NCBI GenBank assembly: GCA_949126835.1
Contig: OX421492.1
Coordinates: 39,852,498-39,916,497, forward strand
Direction: 5' to 3'
From: Anisus vortex
Lineage: Eukaryota > Mollusca > Gastropoda > Planorbidae
DNA length: 64,000 nt
Part shown: positions 1-11,404 of the stretch, one piece after another
Numbering within the stretch: position 1 is the stretch's first letter
Layout of the letters: the number at the start of each line of letters is the position of its first letter
Position numbers and translations under genes: made by a program
Notes under the pieces: generated by a model
Told to the model about the DNA's origin: nothing
The model's input: the letters and a program-made list of their open reading frames with translations, nothing else
Database searches by the model: none

Positions 1-486
1 TATGTTTTTTTTTCCTCCGTACTTTCGACTTTGCTTTGCTCGGTCTAATATCATAATAATATTCAGAATATTCAGATCAAGCCTGCTTGGTGTAGCAGTT
101 GTGTTGTGTCAAGTATGAAGAAGACCTGACAAGTTTCAAGTGGGTCACGTGTTCACCAGCAGGTGACACCTGAGCGGGAGAATACATACACAGTGATACA
201 CAAACACATACACACATACGAACACGTTAAAAAAAAAGTTCATGTAGATCTGCATTTATTTATTATACATAAAATTTACTTCCTTTTAAATCTAAATTTT
301 AAAGGTGGTTAGTAACAGTTTATTGATAAGAAATCACGAAAGTTACCGTTCGTTTTCGCATAGATGAATATCAAAGTATTGTTAGATCAAGCAAATATTT
401 CATTTCTACTTCAGTCGTCTTAAGAATGTCATGAGATCATTTGCTATGTTTGTGGTGCAAAATACACTTTGTTATAGTTTGTGTCA

Positions 487-597
487 ATATCCGTGTAGGG
501 TGCTGGAATATCCGTGTAGGGTGCTGGGATATCCGTGTAGGGTGCTGGGATATCCGTGTAGGGTGCTGGGATATCCGTGTAGGGTGCTGGAATATCC
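487..597. repeat. 21-bp minisatellite, block 1
   Basis: Five full copies plus a partial one of a 21-bp unit of the form atatccgtgtagggtgctgg(g/a), followed at once by a (ttc)n tail to about 617. Because 21 is a multiple of three, the array stays open in several frames on both strands (for example YPCRVLG on +). This gives long spurious ORFs. I see no evidence that it is coding. Confidence 0.95.
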
Positions 598-764
598 TTC
601 TTCTTCTTCTTCTTCATAATACTGTGGAGACCCCGGTAGAACCGAGGAAAGAGTCCAAAATTTAAATACACATAAAATAAAAAGCATCACAAACAATTAT
701 TTTAGAATAGCACAATCTCAAGCGTCGCTACACTCAGCGCCATCTTGCACTACTATTATATATA

Positions 765-954
765 CTATCCGTGTAGGGTGCTGGGATATCCGTGTAGGGT
801 GCTGGAATATCCGTGTAGGGTGCTGGAATATTCGTGTAGGGAGCTAGGATATCCGTGTAGGGTGCTGGGATATCCGTGTAGGGTGCTAGGATATCCGTGC
901 AGGGTGCTGGAATATCCGTGTAGGGTGCTGGAATATCCGTGTAGGGTGCTAGGA
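765..954. repeat. 21-bp minisatellite, block 2
   Basis: About nine copies of the same 21-bp unit as at 487-597, with scattered substitutions (for example gagctagg and gtgcaggg variants). It is separated from block 1 by about 170 bp of non-repeat sequence, so one array has probably been interrupted or two blocks seeded from each other. Confidence 0.95.
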
Positions 955-1933
955 AGGTGAGACATAATTACAATGATTGTTTTTTTTTCATTTCTATGAG
1001 TAATGAATGGTACATATGAGAAGACGAACACTGGAAAGTCAGTGGCATTTTGTTTGTTTTGTTAAATGTATATTTTATAATAGGAAGGAGTGTACAAATA
1101 AGACTGGAAAGAACAGAAGAGTTCGGGGTGGTGTGGAATGGATTATTCTTTATTTTTAACCCCTGGGTGCTTCCTATTGTACAACATAAAGCTGTCTATA
1201 ATTGCCTAAGCTTAAATTCATATAATCGGTTTTCCCCAAAGCGGGGTTGGGTCGGTGGAAGTCGTGTAATAAAAAAGAAAATACATGTTCTCCCCCCCCC
1301 CCTTTTTTTTTCTTTTAAAATAGTTTAAACTTAAAGCCCTTAATCTTAGTTCGTGAGTCAGGCAAATGCTCACTGTTGACCTACAGCATGTGTTATCTTC
1401 TAGTTGTTGTTGTTTATTTCATCCGTTTGTCTGCTTATCTTCTAGTTGTTGTTGTTTTTATTTCATCAGTTATCTTATCCTTGTTTTTAGTTTTTGAGAC
1501 TTGGATCATTTCTTTGTTTTGCACTCGCGTATTTTTGTTTATCTTATTTGTAAATTGATCGCTTTTTTTTTTATACTTTCAGTCTATGATATGACTATTT
1601 TGCTTACTAATGCGATTTATATATTATATAGTTATTAGAGTTATAGATATTTTATATAGATCTATAGTTATTAGAGTTAAAGGATTTGGAAACGTCCTGC
1701 TATATTTTATAGTTCTGTGTTCGTGTGTATTGTGGAATGAAAGAAATTGGCAGAGCTAGCGGTCCTGAATCGCTAGCCGAATTAGAGCTTAGTTTAGGAC
1801 TGCTGTCAATGGGGGACACACTAAACCACAAAATATTATAAAGTTGTACTGGCTAATCACATGTACACAAGTATACATTTACGACACGACGGGCCATTCA
1901 TGTCACGACGGACCATTTACGTCACAACGGGAC

Positions 1934-3422
1934 ATTTTCGGTTTAAGACTTAACTCTTTTTCAGAGTCTTACGCTGTTGTTTTCGTCAGTGTATCTATCT
2001 ATTTATATATATTCTATAGACATATCGTGACATCCCGTCCTAGAGATATATAGGTCAGCCTTGTTGAAGAAAGCAGATGGAAAATGGGGGGAGGGGGGGG
2101 GGTTTGGTGGCATGATTTCTTGTGTTTGGTTGTTTGGTTTTTGGTCCATAGGGGAATTAAAACTGATTTACTTTGGATGATAGCTCTCCCAACATGAAAT
2201 ATTTTTTTTTACCTGTATATTTGTACACATGATCGGCCTGTGCATATATTGGCATACACTGTAACATAAACAAGTATTATATTGACATTTAGTAGACTTC
2301 GTATCAGCGCTGAAGAAACCTTGAATCACAAGGTTTAAGCCATGGGTCATGGGTGTGAAGATTACTATGCTATGCATGAGATGTCCACAAATGAGAAACC
2401 GCTACATTAGCATTATTTATTTGTTCAACGACTACGTGACAATAGGATAAAGTCACACCAGGTGTACCACCTCGTATTCAGCTTTTTTTAATCTCTTTTT
2501 TTTTTATCAGCCCTCGAGTTGTATTATGTCTCATTTATATCAACACTTTTGTGAGTGGCTGAAAAACTTCGGGGATGTCTATTAATATTATAGATTATAG
2601 ACAAAGAGTGAAACATATTTTATATGATTGATCACTTCAGCTGTTTATGGAAATCTATACACAACCGAACTAGTTTCGGCGCCGGACGTTTTGGCGCTAA
2701 TGAATACAGAGTAAGAGTAAGAAAAAAACACAATAAAAAAACAAATTACATAATTTTTATAAAATTAAATTAACTAACCCAATTTATAATGTTCAATGCG
2801 CATATTTTCATTTCATGCCATCAAAACACTAATTATAGTTTTCTCGGGTACTTTTATGACGTTTCCTCCTACAAAACCCAGAAATTAAATGAAACATTTT
2901 CCATTTTAAGTATGTAATATAATTATTAAGTTATTTTAAAACCTGGAAAACGCGAGACAGTAGGCTAATACTTGTGTATTTTTGGGCACTAGTTGTCGAC
3001 TGACCAAACCCCATCGACCATTCTAATTCAAATGTGCGAGTGATCAAAGTTTTTGAACTCCATACTTATGATATTCTTTTTTTTTTAAAAAAAAGGGCGT
3101 GTTGACACGTGTTCTATTTATATTTTTGTGTTCATGATGTCATGTTTAGGTTCATGACTATAACAACTAATAATGTCAGTCGACGATACTGTTATCTAGG
3201 CCACGTTTACGCGTTCATTCATTCATCATCTTATTTAAAAAAAAATTCTCCTGGCTTTGAATTATTCTCCCAACTATTTTAAATCATATAATGTATAAGT
3301 TTACCTTTGAACGATATGGGGTATGGGGAAGACGTACGCGTGTGTAGCTTAATTAATTTATATTTATATTGAAATTTATTTTCTCAGTTTAATTATCTCA
3401 AGGTTGGTCTTAAACCGAAAAT
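1934..3422. mobile_element. Candidate foldback or DNA-transposon remnant
   Basis: attttcggtttaagac at 1934-1949 is repeated as an exact 16-base reverse complement at 3407-3422. Outside the left arm are three tandem copies of a cacgacgg(g/a)ccatt-type motif (about 1876-1933). Outside the right arm are several gcgccaaaacgtc-type motifs (about 3465-3525), and an inverted counterpart of those (gacgttttggcgc) lies at 2685-2697. Inverted arms with subterminal tandem motifs fit a foldback/MITE structure. No transposase reading frame is visible. The exact ends and target duplication were not resolved. Confidence 0.5.
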
Positions 3423-3464
3423 AAAAAATACACACGTGACTGAAAAACATCTGGCACCAAAAAT

Positions 3465-3525
3465 TGCTGCGCCAAAACGTCCTGCGCCAAAAAGTTCAGC
3501 GCCAAAACATCCTGCGCCAAAAGTC
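3465..3525. repeat. Short GCGCCAAAA minisatellite
   Basis: Four imperfect copies of a 14-16 bp motif (ctgcgccaaaacgtc and variants). The same motif, inverted, occurs near 2676-2698. It probably forms the subterminal part of the foldback candidate. Confidence 0.7.
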
Positions 3526-3978
3526 ATGTACTGATACAAAATAAACAATATAGTACTATAGTACAATATAGGCCTACTGATAATAAAACATGCATCCAAA
3601 TGTCAAATCATATCAAATCTTTTGTTAGTAAATAAAATAAAAATCACTTTTAAAGTTTTGTTATCTTACATTTTTTTTTGTTGAGTACGCAAGATTGATA
3701 CTTTAAATTTGAATGGTTCACATGAACTTTCAAAAATGTAGGCTACATCAGATAAGTTTGTTTATTCCAGCCCAAAAGATCACTTACCTTTGTACTTCAC
3801 TCTTTTAATGAAAGATTTTGCATAGATTGTAAACAGATATCTTTTAATGTTGTTAGTTAAAAGTAGATTTAAATTTGCTTAAGTTGCTTAATGTAGATAA
3901 CTGTACTATGCCCAGCAAGTCAAGGATTAGTGCAAACTCATCATTTTTCCTTCTGTTAGTTTTGATGTTATATTACAG

Positions 3979-6900
3979 ATAGAGATCAATCAAATGACCT
4001 CACTATGCTGGAAATCTCTGAAGTCATTCCACACTCTCAGCCTTGTCACAATGACTCAGACCCAGCATCCAAGAAATCAAAAAAGGGACAGAACTCTGAA
4101 ACATCTACCTACTTCTATCAAAAGATTGAAATACCAGAAGTTGATTCAGTAAGTGTGCAGAGTCCTTCTGGTGCTTGCTATTTATACTACTATCTATCAA
4201 TTATGTCAGCAAGTTGGTTGATTTGTTCATCATCTCTGATCCAGCACATATCTGGACATTTACCCTTCTTAGATAAGTGACTTTGTTAAAATCAACATCT
4301 TTTGTCCATTGTCAAATAAAATGGTGAAACTGTCAACTAACACAATTAAACATTCTCAACATAATTAGGTACTTTTTACTTCAATTAAAATAAATTAAAA
4401 AAAATGGTTGCTGAGCCTGTTAAAAATTTTCACAAATAAATAATTTCAATACATTCAAATACTTTATAAAGTTTTATATTCAGTTTTATTAAAAGTTGTA
4501 CGGCTACCACACTTATTACACTTACTAGGAATTGTTTCTGAAGCTAATTTTTAGATTTATCCTACATGGTGGAAAAAGGATGGCCCTTGGTAAATAGATT
4601 TAGCTTACAGCTATAACCAGTATAAGTACGGTAATACATTTTTTGCAATAGATAAGTGAAAGAAACTTTAAACAACTTTGGGAGATAACAAGGTAAAGCC
4701 ATAGTTTAAATTTACATTGTCTCAAAATGAGAATGTGTGACTTACATTATTTTTCCACTATGGTGTTCACAAGCTGAAAGCATATCATAAGAATATTTAT
4801 ATGAATTTATTTGCCTGCCTTGCAACAATAACAGAATATTCTTTAAAAAAAAGAAGTTGTATATATCTTCAAAGAAAGAAACTATCTTATAAAATGTAAC
4901 TTTGTAGAAATGTAGTACAGTTGTGTCAGTTGTTTTTTATTTTTCAGCATAAACTTTTTAGTTTCAAGAAACTGTGGGCTTTTACAGGCCCAGGCTTTCT
5001 TATGAGTATTGCTTACCTGGATCCTGGAAACATTGAATCTGATCTTAGATCTGGATCTATTGCTAATTTCAAGGTACTTGACTTAGTACAAATACATTTC
5101 CATTAGTGGGACAACACAGACAAATGCCATAAATATCCATTAAACAGGGGAAAACATAAACTTAACAAATCCCAGGTATATTTGTTAATATCTGAATACA
5201 TATTTTACTATCATTAGTACTTTTGTAATTACAAAAACATAGTTTAAAAAAATGAGAACTTGATTTTAATGCATGATTATGAATATCAAAGTATATTATA
5301 GACTGAAGGTTGGCAGCATCTTAAAGTTTGTCTATTGAATGTGATCCCTAGCTACTATGGGTGCTGATGACTTCCACTATTCTGGGCCTCCTCATGCAGC
5401 GTTTAGCGGCCAGATTAGGTGTGGTCACTGGCCAGCATCTTGCAGAAGTCTGCTACCAACAGTACAAAACTGTACCCAGGATAATTTTGTGGACCATGGT
5501 AGAAATAGCTATCATTGGGTCTGATATGCAGGAAGTCATTGGCACTGCAATAGCATTTTATTTGCTCTCCGATGGAAAGTATGAAAGTCTATATTGATAA
5601 GTAATTACATTATTAGCTACTGGTATTCAAAACCTTAAATCAACATTTATTTTAATCATTTATTAAATAATTATGCTTAAATAATGTTAGTAAAAAAAAG
5701 AAAGCACATAGTCATAAAAAGCTTAACCAGCAAAATTTGTCTATCTTCAGGATCCCTTTGTATGCTGGTGTCATTATAACCATTGCTGATACCTTAACGT
5801 TTTTACTGATTGATCGTTACGGGCTGAGAAAACTTGAAGGCTTCTTTTGTTTTCTTATCACCGTCATGGCTATCATGTTTGGTTATTTGGTCAGTATTAG
5901 GTACAACTAAAAAATGTACTGGTTTGTAAAATATGTTATATAATTTTAACTACCGGATACATGAAATGTAAAAACCAAAATAATGAATGGATTATGAAAA
6001 ATGTACTCAAGATGCTTTGAACATTAGGTAAACCGGAAATAAACACTGACGCTTAAAAAAATATTCCTGATAACTACATCTACCGATTTCGGAGCGTTAC
6101 TCAGTAAAGAGTTAAGTTCCATCCGGCCAAAACATATGCAAAAGTTTAAAGTCAATCAAAATTATAAATAGTAAAGTTTCACAAGTTTGAGGTTTTCAAC
6201 ACAATATCTGAATAAAATTGTATAAAAAAATTGTACAGATTTTTCCCTCCAGATATACATCTTGAAATCCTAAAATCACATCTTTGATGAAATTCCATTC
6301 TTTTTGAAAAAATTTTAATCCTTAGTTATTAACTGGAGATAGAATCCATAAAACATTAGTTTAGTTAAAAGTGTTTTTGTTCTTTTAATGTCTTCTAGTA
6401 CATCAGAGTTAGTCCTGATCAAGGTGAAGTGTTGAAAGGACTGTTTGTTCCTTACTGTGAAGGTTGTGGCTCGGCACAGTTGTTGCAAGGTGTTGGAATT
6501 GTGGGGGCCATCATCATGCCTCACAACATTTACCTACACTCTGCGCTTGTCAAGGTAAGCACTCTGACTCTCATGGAGATCAAAGATCTTGTGTAGGATG
6601 TCTAATTGCATATATGTGATGCTACCCCACGAACCGGTACGGAAGTCGGTAAAACTGTTTTTTCAATAAATGCGAAATAATGTGTAAAAATGGGTCCTAG
6701 GTCATTTTTAAGGTTATTATTGATTCATAATATTGAATGGCTTAACTTGCAGCTGTGAAATTTTCAAATGAAAATTATTTTTGCAAGTTTTAAAAAAAAA
6801 TGATTTTATGCATCTTTTGTATAAAATCAAACGAAATATCTTCTAAAGATAAAATTGTTAAAAAGTCAACTAAATATTATTTTAAATTTTAAAACTTTAA

Positions 6901-9900
6901 CAGCTTGTGTAATGACTCATTATGAAAGTGTTTACCTAATTTCATGGCGATTGATTGATTGATTAATATTTGTTCATCCTGGTAATATTTAATTATCTGT
7001 TATAATGCTAAACTATTAAAACTATTATCGGTAGTGTTTTCTTTTTTATTTTTCTCCAAAACGACTTTCTTATTTCTTTACTTTTACTTATAGAATTTTG
7101 AAAGACTTTTGAACTAATTAATTGATTTTAGCAATTTTTTCTCCACTGTATAGATAAATGAATAGGCTTTTATTAAACACATTAAACTAAATATCTCATT
7201 TTGCCGTCTTCAGTACCATTCGGTGGGGTTGCATCACATATATTAGTGCAGGGCATCTACTTTTACATAAATTATTGTCTTCAGGTATTGGTGAAATAAA
7301 AAAACAATGCTTCAGTAATTTTTTACATATTTAGTTTACATCATGAGACTATTGAAAAACAATGTATTTTCTTGTCTTATCAGTGTCAACAGTTAAACAA
7401 CAATGTGCTAATTAATTGTCATTTACTTTCATGATGTAAACAATTGAAAAACAATATTTAATCTCTCTTATCAGTCTCATAATGTAAACAGTTTAAAAAC
7501 AATATTTTATATGTCTTTCAGTCACGTGATGTAAACAGAGCCAAAAGATCAGAAGTTCGGGAAGCAAACAAGTATTTCTTCATCGAAGCAGGCATTGCAC
7601 TATTTGTTTCTTTTCTTATTAACATTTTTGTTGTGTCAGTTTTTGCTGAAGGATTTTATGGAAAAAATGCTACAGATGTGGTAAGTAAAACTCAAAAGTT
7701 TTTTAATAATCAGTTTCAAGTTTAACTCAATGTTATTTCTGGGTAAACAGTTTAGTATGCTGTAATAGTAATGAGACTATTTTATTAAAATGTTTATGCA
7801 GAGATAGTAATAAAATAATATTAGCCAGATGTTAAAAAAACAAAAGTTGATGTTTTTTCAATTAGGTCCATTTTTGTTTTCAGTACCAGAATTGTTTGAA
7901 GCATGGCAACCCACATGCCAGTGTATTCAATGTGAGTAATGTTCTTGAAATTATTTTTTTTTAATTTTCTTGATTCTGCTGTTTATGTTTAAAAAAAAAA
8001 ACTAAAGTTGAAATTAATGAACATATATTTAATTTCTTTCTAGACATTTAAAAAAAATATTTTTTATTTTACTCTGATGTATGTATTTATCTTTTATTTT
8101 TTCAGACTACAGAGCTAGATGTTGACTTGTACAAAGGGGTAATTAGCATATGTTGTTTGATGTGTCAAAGAAGAATTATATTTTTCCAGTTACAAAAGAT
8201 ATGGCATGTTTTAGTCTGTGTGATCTTCTTTCAGGGTGTGTTTTTAGGATGTGAATTTGGAACTCCCACCATGTACATCTGGGCAGTTGGCATCTTGGCA
8301 GCAGGTCAAAGTTCAACAATGACTGGCACCTACACTGGACAGTTTGTCATGGAGGTTAGCACACAAAGTTTTACTCTAGTTAAATGTAAAGTCTTTAATA
8401 TTTCATAACAAATGCACTTGTATATACCTCACATCTTACTAGATAGAACTAGAAAAAGTTAAATTTATCACATTTTTATTGAGCATGTTTGACAATCAAA
8501 ATCTCATTTTACAAAATTAAATTGTTATTTTACTTTTTTGTGTGTATATTATGTAAATATAATAAGTAAATAGTCAACTATAAGTCTTGAAAAAATACCC
8601 CATCTATTTTTATAATACTGATATAAAAGAGAATTACTGCATATTACAAATATCATGTCCACATTGGCAGGGTTTTCTTAATCTCTCTTGGAAAAGATGG
8701 CAGAGGGTGCTGTTCACCAGAACAATAGCCATACTGCCAACAATCCTGGTATCCATATTTTCTGGCATTGATGACTTGACTACAATGAATGACTTACTCA
8801 ATGTACTCATGAGCCTACAGCTTCCATTTGCGTTATTGCCAATCATTACATTCACATCATCACCAATTATAATGGCCGAGTTTCATAATGGAAGGTAAGT
8901 TATCTTTTATAATCAACTAAGACATTCAGTCAGCTGCAAGCAATTTTCTTGTAGAAATTATTTCTTTGATTTTTCTAGCTGCTTAAAGGTAAAGTAGAGT
9001 TGAACCTATTTTCTATGGATGATGTAAAGTTGGATAATGTGTGACTCTAGCCCTGAAAGAAAAAATTAGAATATGAACATCTAAATATCAATGCATGTTG
9101 TCAACTTTGCTTCAATACCTTCATGCATAACATGTTTTAATTGAATGTTTGTGATGTTACTTACAAGAAAACTAGAATTTGTTATTTAGATTTTATCAAT
9201 ATGCCAGTTATTAATAGTCTTGTAAAAGACCTACAATGTTTACAGTTTTCCACTTTTTGGAAAGAAAATTGTGTAACTAATGTTTAATTTTTTTTCTTTT
9301 TCTAATTTTTATTTATACCAAGGATTATGAAGACTATAGCCTGTTCATTGGCTGTTGTTGTTATAGGAATCAACATGTACTTTGTGATAGTCTATATACA
9401 GGAGTTACCAGACCATTGGGCAATCTACTTAGGCATCAGTATTGCTGTATTTTTATATCTTTTGTTTGTCTTTTATCTGGTATGTATCTCTTTTATTCCA
9501 GTTAGTTTGATTAACTAACTAATGCAAAATAGCTTTGAAACAAACAAATGTTTAATTCCATTCAAAATTTTGTTTGCAGGCGATATTTTGTTTATCAGCG
9601 ATCGGACTATCGTGTGTTAGAAAAATTCCAGTAAGTATTATATTTTCTTGCAAATTCTTTTTTTAATGACTTGGTCATATCTTTATCAAATATACAAATA
9701 AATTCTTTTAGAAATGCATGTACCAGTATCCAATTTTAGTAACCTTTATTGCTTAATATATTTTAAAGTTTCTAATGTTACAAAAATATATTAAAATTGT
9801 AATGTTTTTCATCAGAATAAATGTTTAAAACACACCTTTTAAAATATGCCTCAAAATTAAATTGTTAAAGTAATAATAATTTTTTTTTTTAAATAAATAC

Positions 9901-11374
9901 TGTATATACTTGCGTATAAGTCAGAGTATTTTAATTGACAAAAATTAGGGGCGCGACTTATTCACCAGACACTGTTTTTGAAAAGTCTGAAAAACATCAC
10001 TACTCTGTCATAAAGTTTCCTACACCACCGTGTCTTGATTATAGTGATGTAGAATTACTAGGATATGTGTAGTTAGTGAGAATTTAATTCAAACTTAACA
10101 TAAAAGGAAAGTTTTCAAATACAAAGAGAACTATAGAAAAGATCAAATGAAAGCAGTTGATGTAAACATCTTTTAGGCTACAGCTACAGTTGATCACACT
10201 CAATTTTCTGAATTTAATTCTGATGTAAGAACTTTATTATGAGAAACAGTTATAGCTTATAATTTAAATAGTCATTTCTTTAACAAAAAGTATAAAAAAT
10301 GTAATTTACCGGTAACAAAGGTTTAGGCCTAGGCCTACGCATTAACCGTAGCCTACTTTACTACGCTTAATTAACATTGCAAAGCACACCCAAAAAAATA
10401 ATTACTTTTAAATACTTTCCAAAAGGAATAAAACATTTCTTTTTACTAAAATATTTTTTTTTACTAAATATGGCATGCAATTAGTACAGCAATATTATTA
10501 CCCATACTTTTAAAAAATCACAAAATATGAAGTCTGATCTCATTATTCATTATCACTATTACACACTCATAATGATAACACACTGTAAACATAAAAAGAT
10601 GTTATTCATAGGGAAATCATTACAGATTTGATAAAAAAAAGTATTGTAAAAAGAAGAGAATAAGAAATTAACTAGCAAAACTAATCTCATACATCACTGC
10701 TGGGAAAGTCGATCTGGAAAAAATGATTTTAAGAAATGGCTTTTACAAATTTTCGAGTCAAGATTAGGGATGCGATTTATATGCAGGTCAATGATAACAT
10801 ATACGAAAAATAATCGTAAACTAAGGGTGCAACTTATACACCGGTGTGACTTATCCGCGAGTATATACAATAATCGGAAATAAATGTTTTTAAATTGTTC
10901 AACAAAGGGAGGGAAGCTGTACATGTTTCTGCTTTTCTTCTGCAAAGATTTTGCTTTGGACTAATAAACAGACAAAATAATACTCAATTATTTTATTTAA
11001 AAAATGCCTACAATTATACATTTTAAAAATAAAAACTCATATATATATATTGTGATTGGCATCTCTTATCAATTATCTTTACAAAAAATACTGCTTCTTC
11101 TTTTTGTATAATTTACTTCAACTATTTTTGCCCTTTATAAACTATTTTGAAATTCTAATACTCTTACTTGATAACATTTTTAATATACATATTAATCCAT
11201 TTGGCAATATTTGTATTTTTTTTTTACATTACATTTATCATAAGTAAAACATTTAACTTGTCAAAGGGATTTCTTATTACCGTTAATGGGACTATTTTTT
11301 AAGGGTTTTCAAGACATGGTTGTGTAAGTAATTGCTTTCATTTAACTTTTGTTTTCTTGTAGCTCACTGCATGA
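3979..11374 (+). CDS. SLC11/NRAMP proton-coupled divalent metal transporter
   Basis: Membrane transporter of Fe2+/Mn2+-type ions. Coding exons: 3979-4148, 4948-5073, 5352-5578, 5751-5889, 6399-6554, 7522-7680, 7884-7931, 8106-8138, 8235-8354, 8671-8894, 9323-9479, 9580-9630 and 11363-11374. All introns are GT-AG and the frame is continuous. From the ATG at 4005 the protein is 531 residues, close to the usual 540-570. Family marks: TM1 metal-binding DPGN at residues 73-76, TM6 MPHN at 252-255, and the transport signature [19 protein letters not shown] from about 368. The N-terminal 48 residues are polar and end just before the conserved core. The frame is also open upstream of ATG 4005 to the exon's acceptor, so the true start may lie in an earlier exon. 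The C-terminal tail after the last membrane segment is short (CVRKIPLTA). The family cannot be split into NRAMP1 or DMT1 here; invertebrates often have one gene. Confidence 0.93.
6610..7243. mobile_element. MITE in an SLC11 intron
   Basis: Imperfect terminal inverted repeats of about 45 bp. The left starts atatatgtgatgctacccca and runs through ggtacggaagtcgg to about 6656. The right is its reverse complement at about 7196-7243, ending gcatcacatatat. The interior is AT-rich with no reading frame. If the ends are 6611 and 7242, the flanks taattgca and ttagtgca match at 6 of 8 bases, which would suit an old hAT-type target duplication. Confidence 0.75.
7335..7520 (+). repeat. Degenerate tandem copies of an exon start upstream of the exon
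   Basis: The intron end before the SLC11 exon at 7522 carries imperfect copies of that exon's own acceptor and start. The true junction reads ttcag|tcacgtgatgtaaacag. At 7471 it is atcag|tctcataatgtaaacag, near 7426 it is tttcatgatgtaaacaattg, and near 7378 it is atcag|tgtcaacagttaaac. The copies share the spacer gaaaaacaatatttt. Period is roughly 45-47 bp. Confidence 0.7.
9898..10872. mobile_element. MITE in the last SLC11 intron
   Basis: The 26-base ends at 9898-9923 and 10847-10872 are reverse complements at 23 of 26 positions (core gtatatact(t/c)gcg(t/g)ataag). Three internal copies of a gggNgcgacttat-type motif near the ends (about 9949, 10767 and 10825) suggest subterminal repeats. No transposase frame is visible. 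Length about 975 bp. No clear target duplication was found. Confidence 0.8.
11363..11374 (+). CDS. Three-codon terminal exon of the SLC11 gene
   Basis: After the donor at 9631 the next acceptor that gives a short in-frame end is tttcttgtag|ctcactgcatga at 11361-11374, adding Leu-Thr-Ala and a stop. A canonical AATAAA follows 24 bases later. The split across a 1.7-kb intron explains why no ORF marks it. An alternative last exon further 3' remains possible, since the family often has alternative C-termini. Confidence 0.65.
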   Translation, partial: LTA

Positions 11375-11397
11375 TGACTGGATTAATGTTATAACCT

Positions 11398-11403
11398 AAT
11401 AAA
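11398..11403 (+). terminator. Poly(A) signal AATAAA of the SLC11 gene
   Basis: Canonical hexamer shortly after the proposed stop codon, implying a very short 3' untranslated region. No iron-responsive element is seen between the stop and this signal. Confidence 0.6.
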
Positions 11404-11404
11404 A

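Larger units (their letters stand above)
1..3978. other. Upstream/intergenic region, no gene recognised
   Basis: No exon with coding character is visible on either strand. The stretch holds two 21-bp minisatellite blocks, homopolymer runs (C/T run near 1290-1316, G run near 2090-2101), a possible foldback element at 1934-3422 and a GCGCCAAAA-type minisatellite near 3465-3525. A promoter or 5' untranslated exon of the SLC11 gene may lie here, because its first visible exon begins at a splice acceptor, but I cannot point to it. Confidence 0.6.

Noticed and set aside
431..1031. Repetitive ORFs (YPCRVLG, DIPAPYT, GYPSTLH) on both strands
   Set aside because: They are frames through a 21-bp minisatellite. 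A unit divisible by three stays open in several frames; there are no splice sites or conserved sequence.
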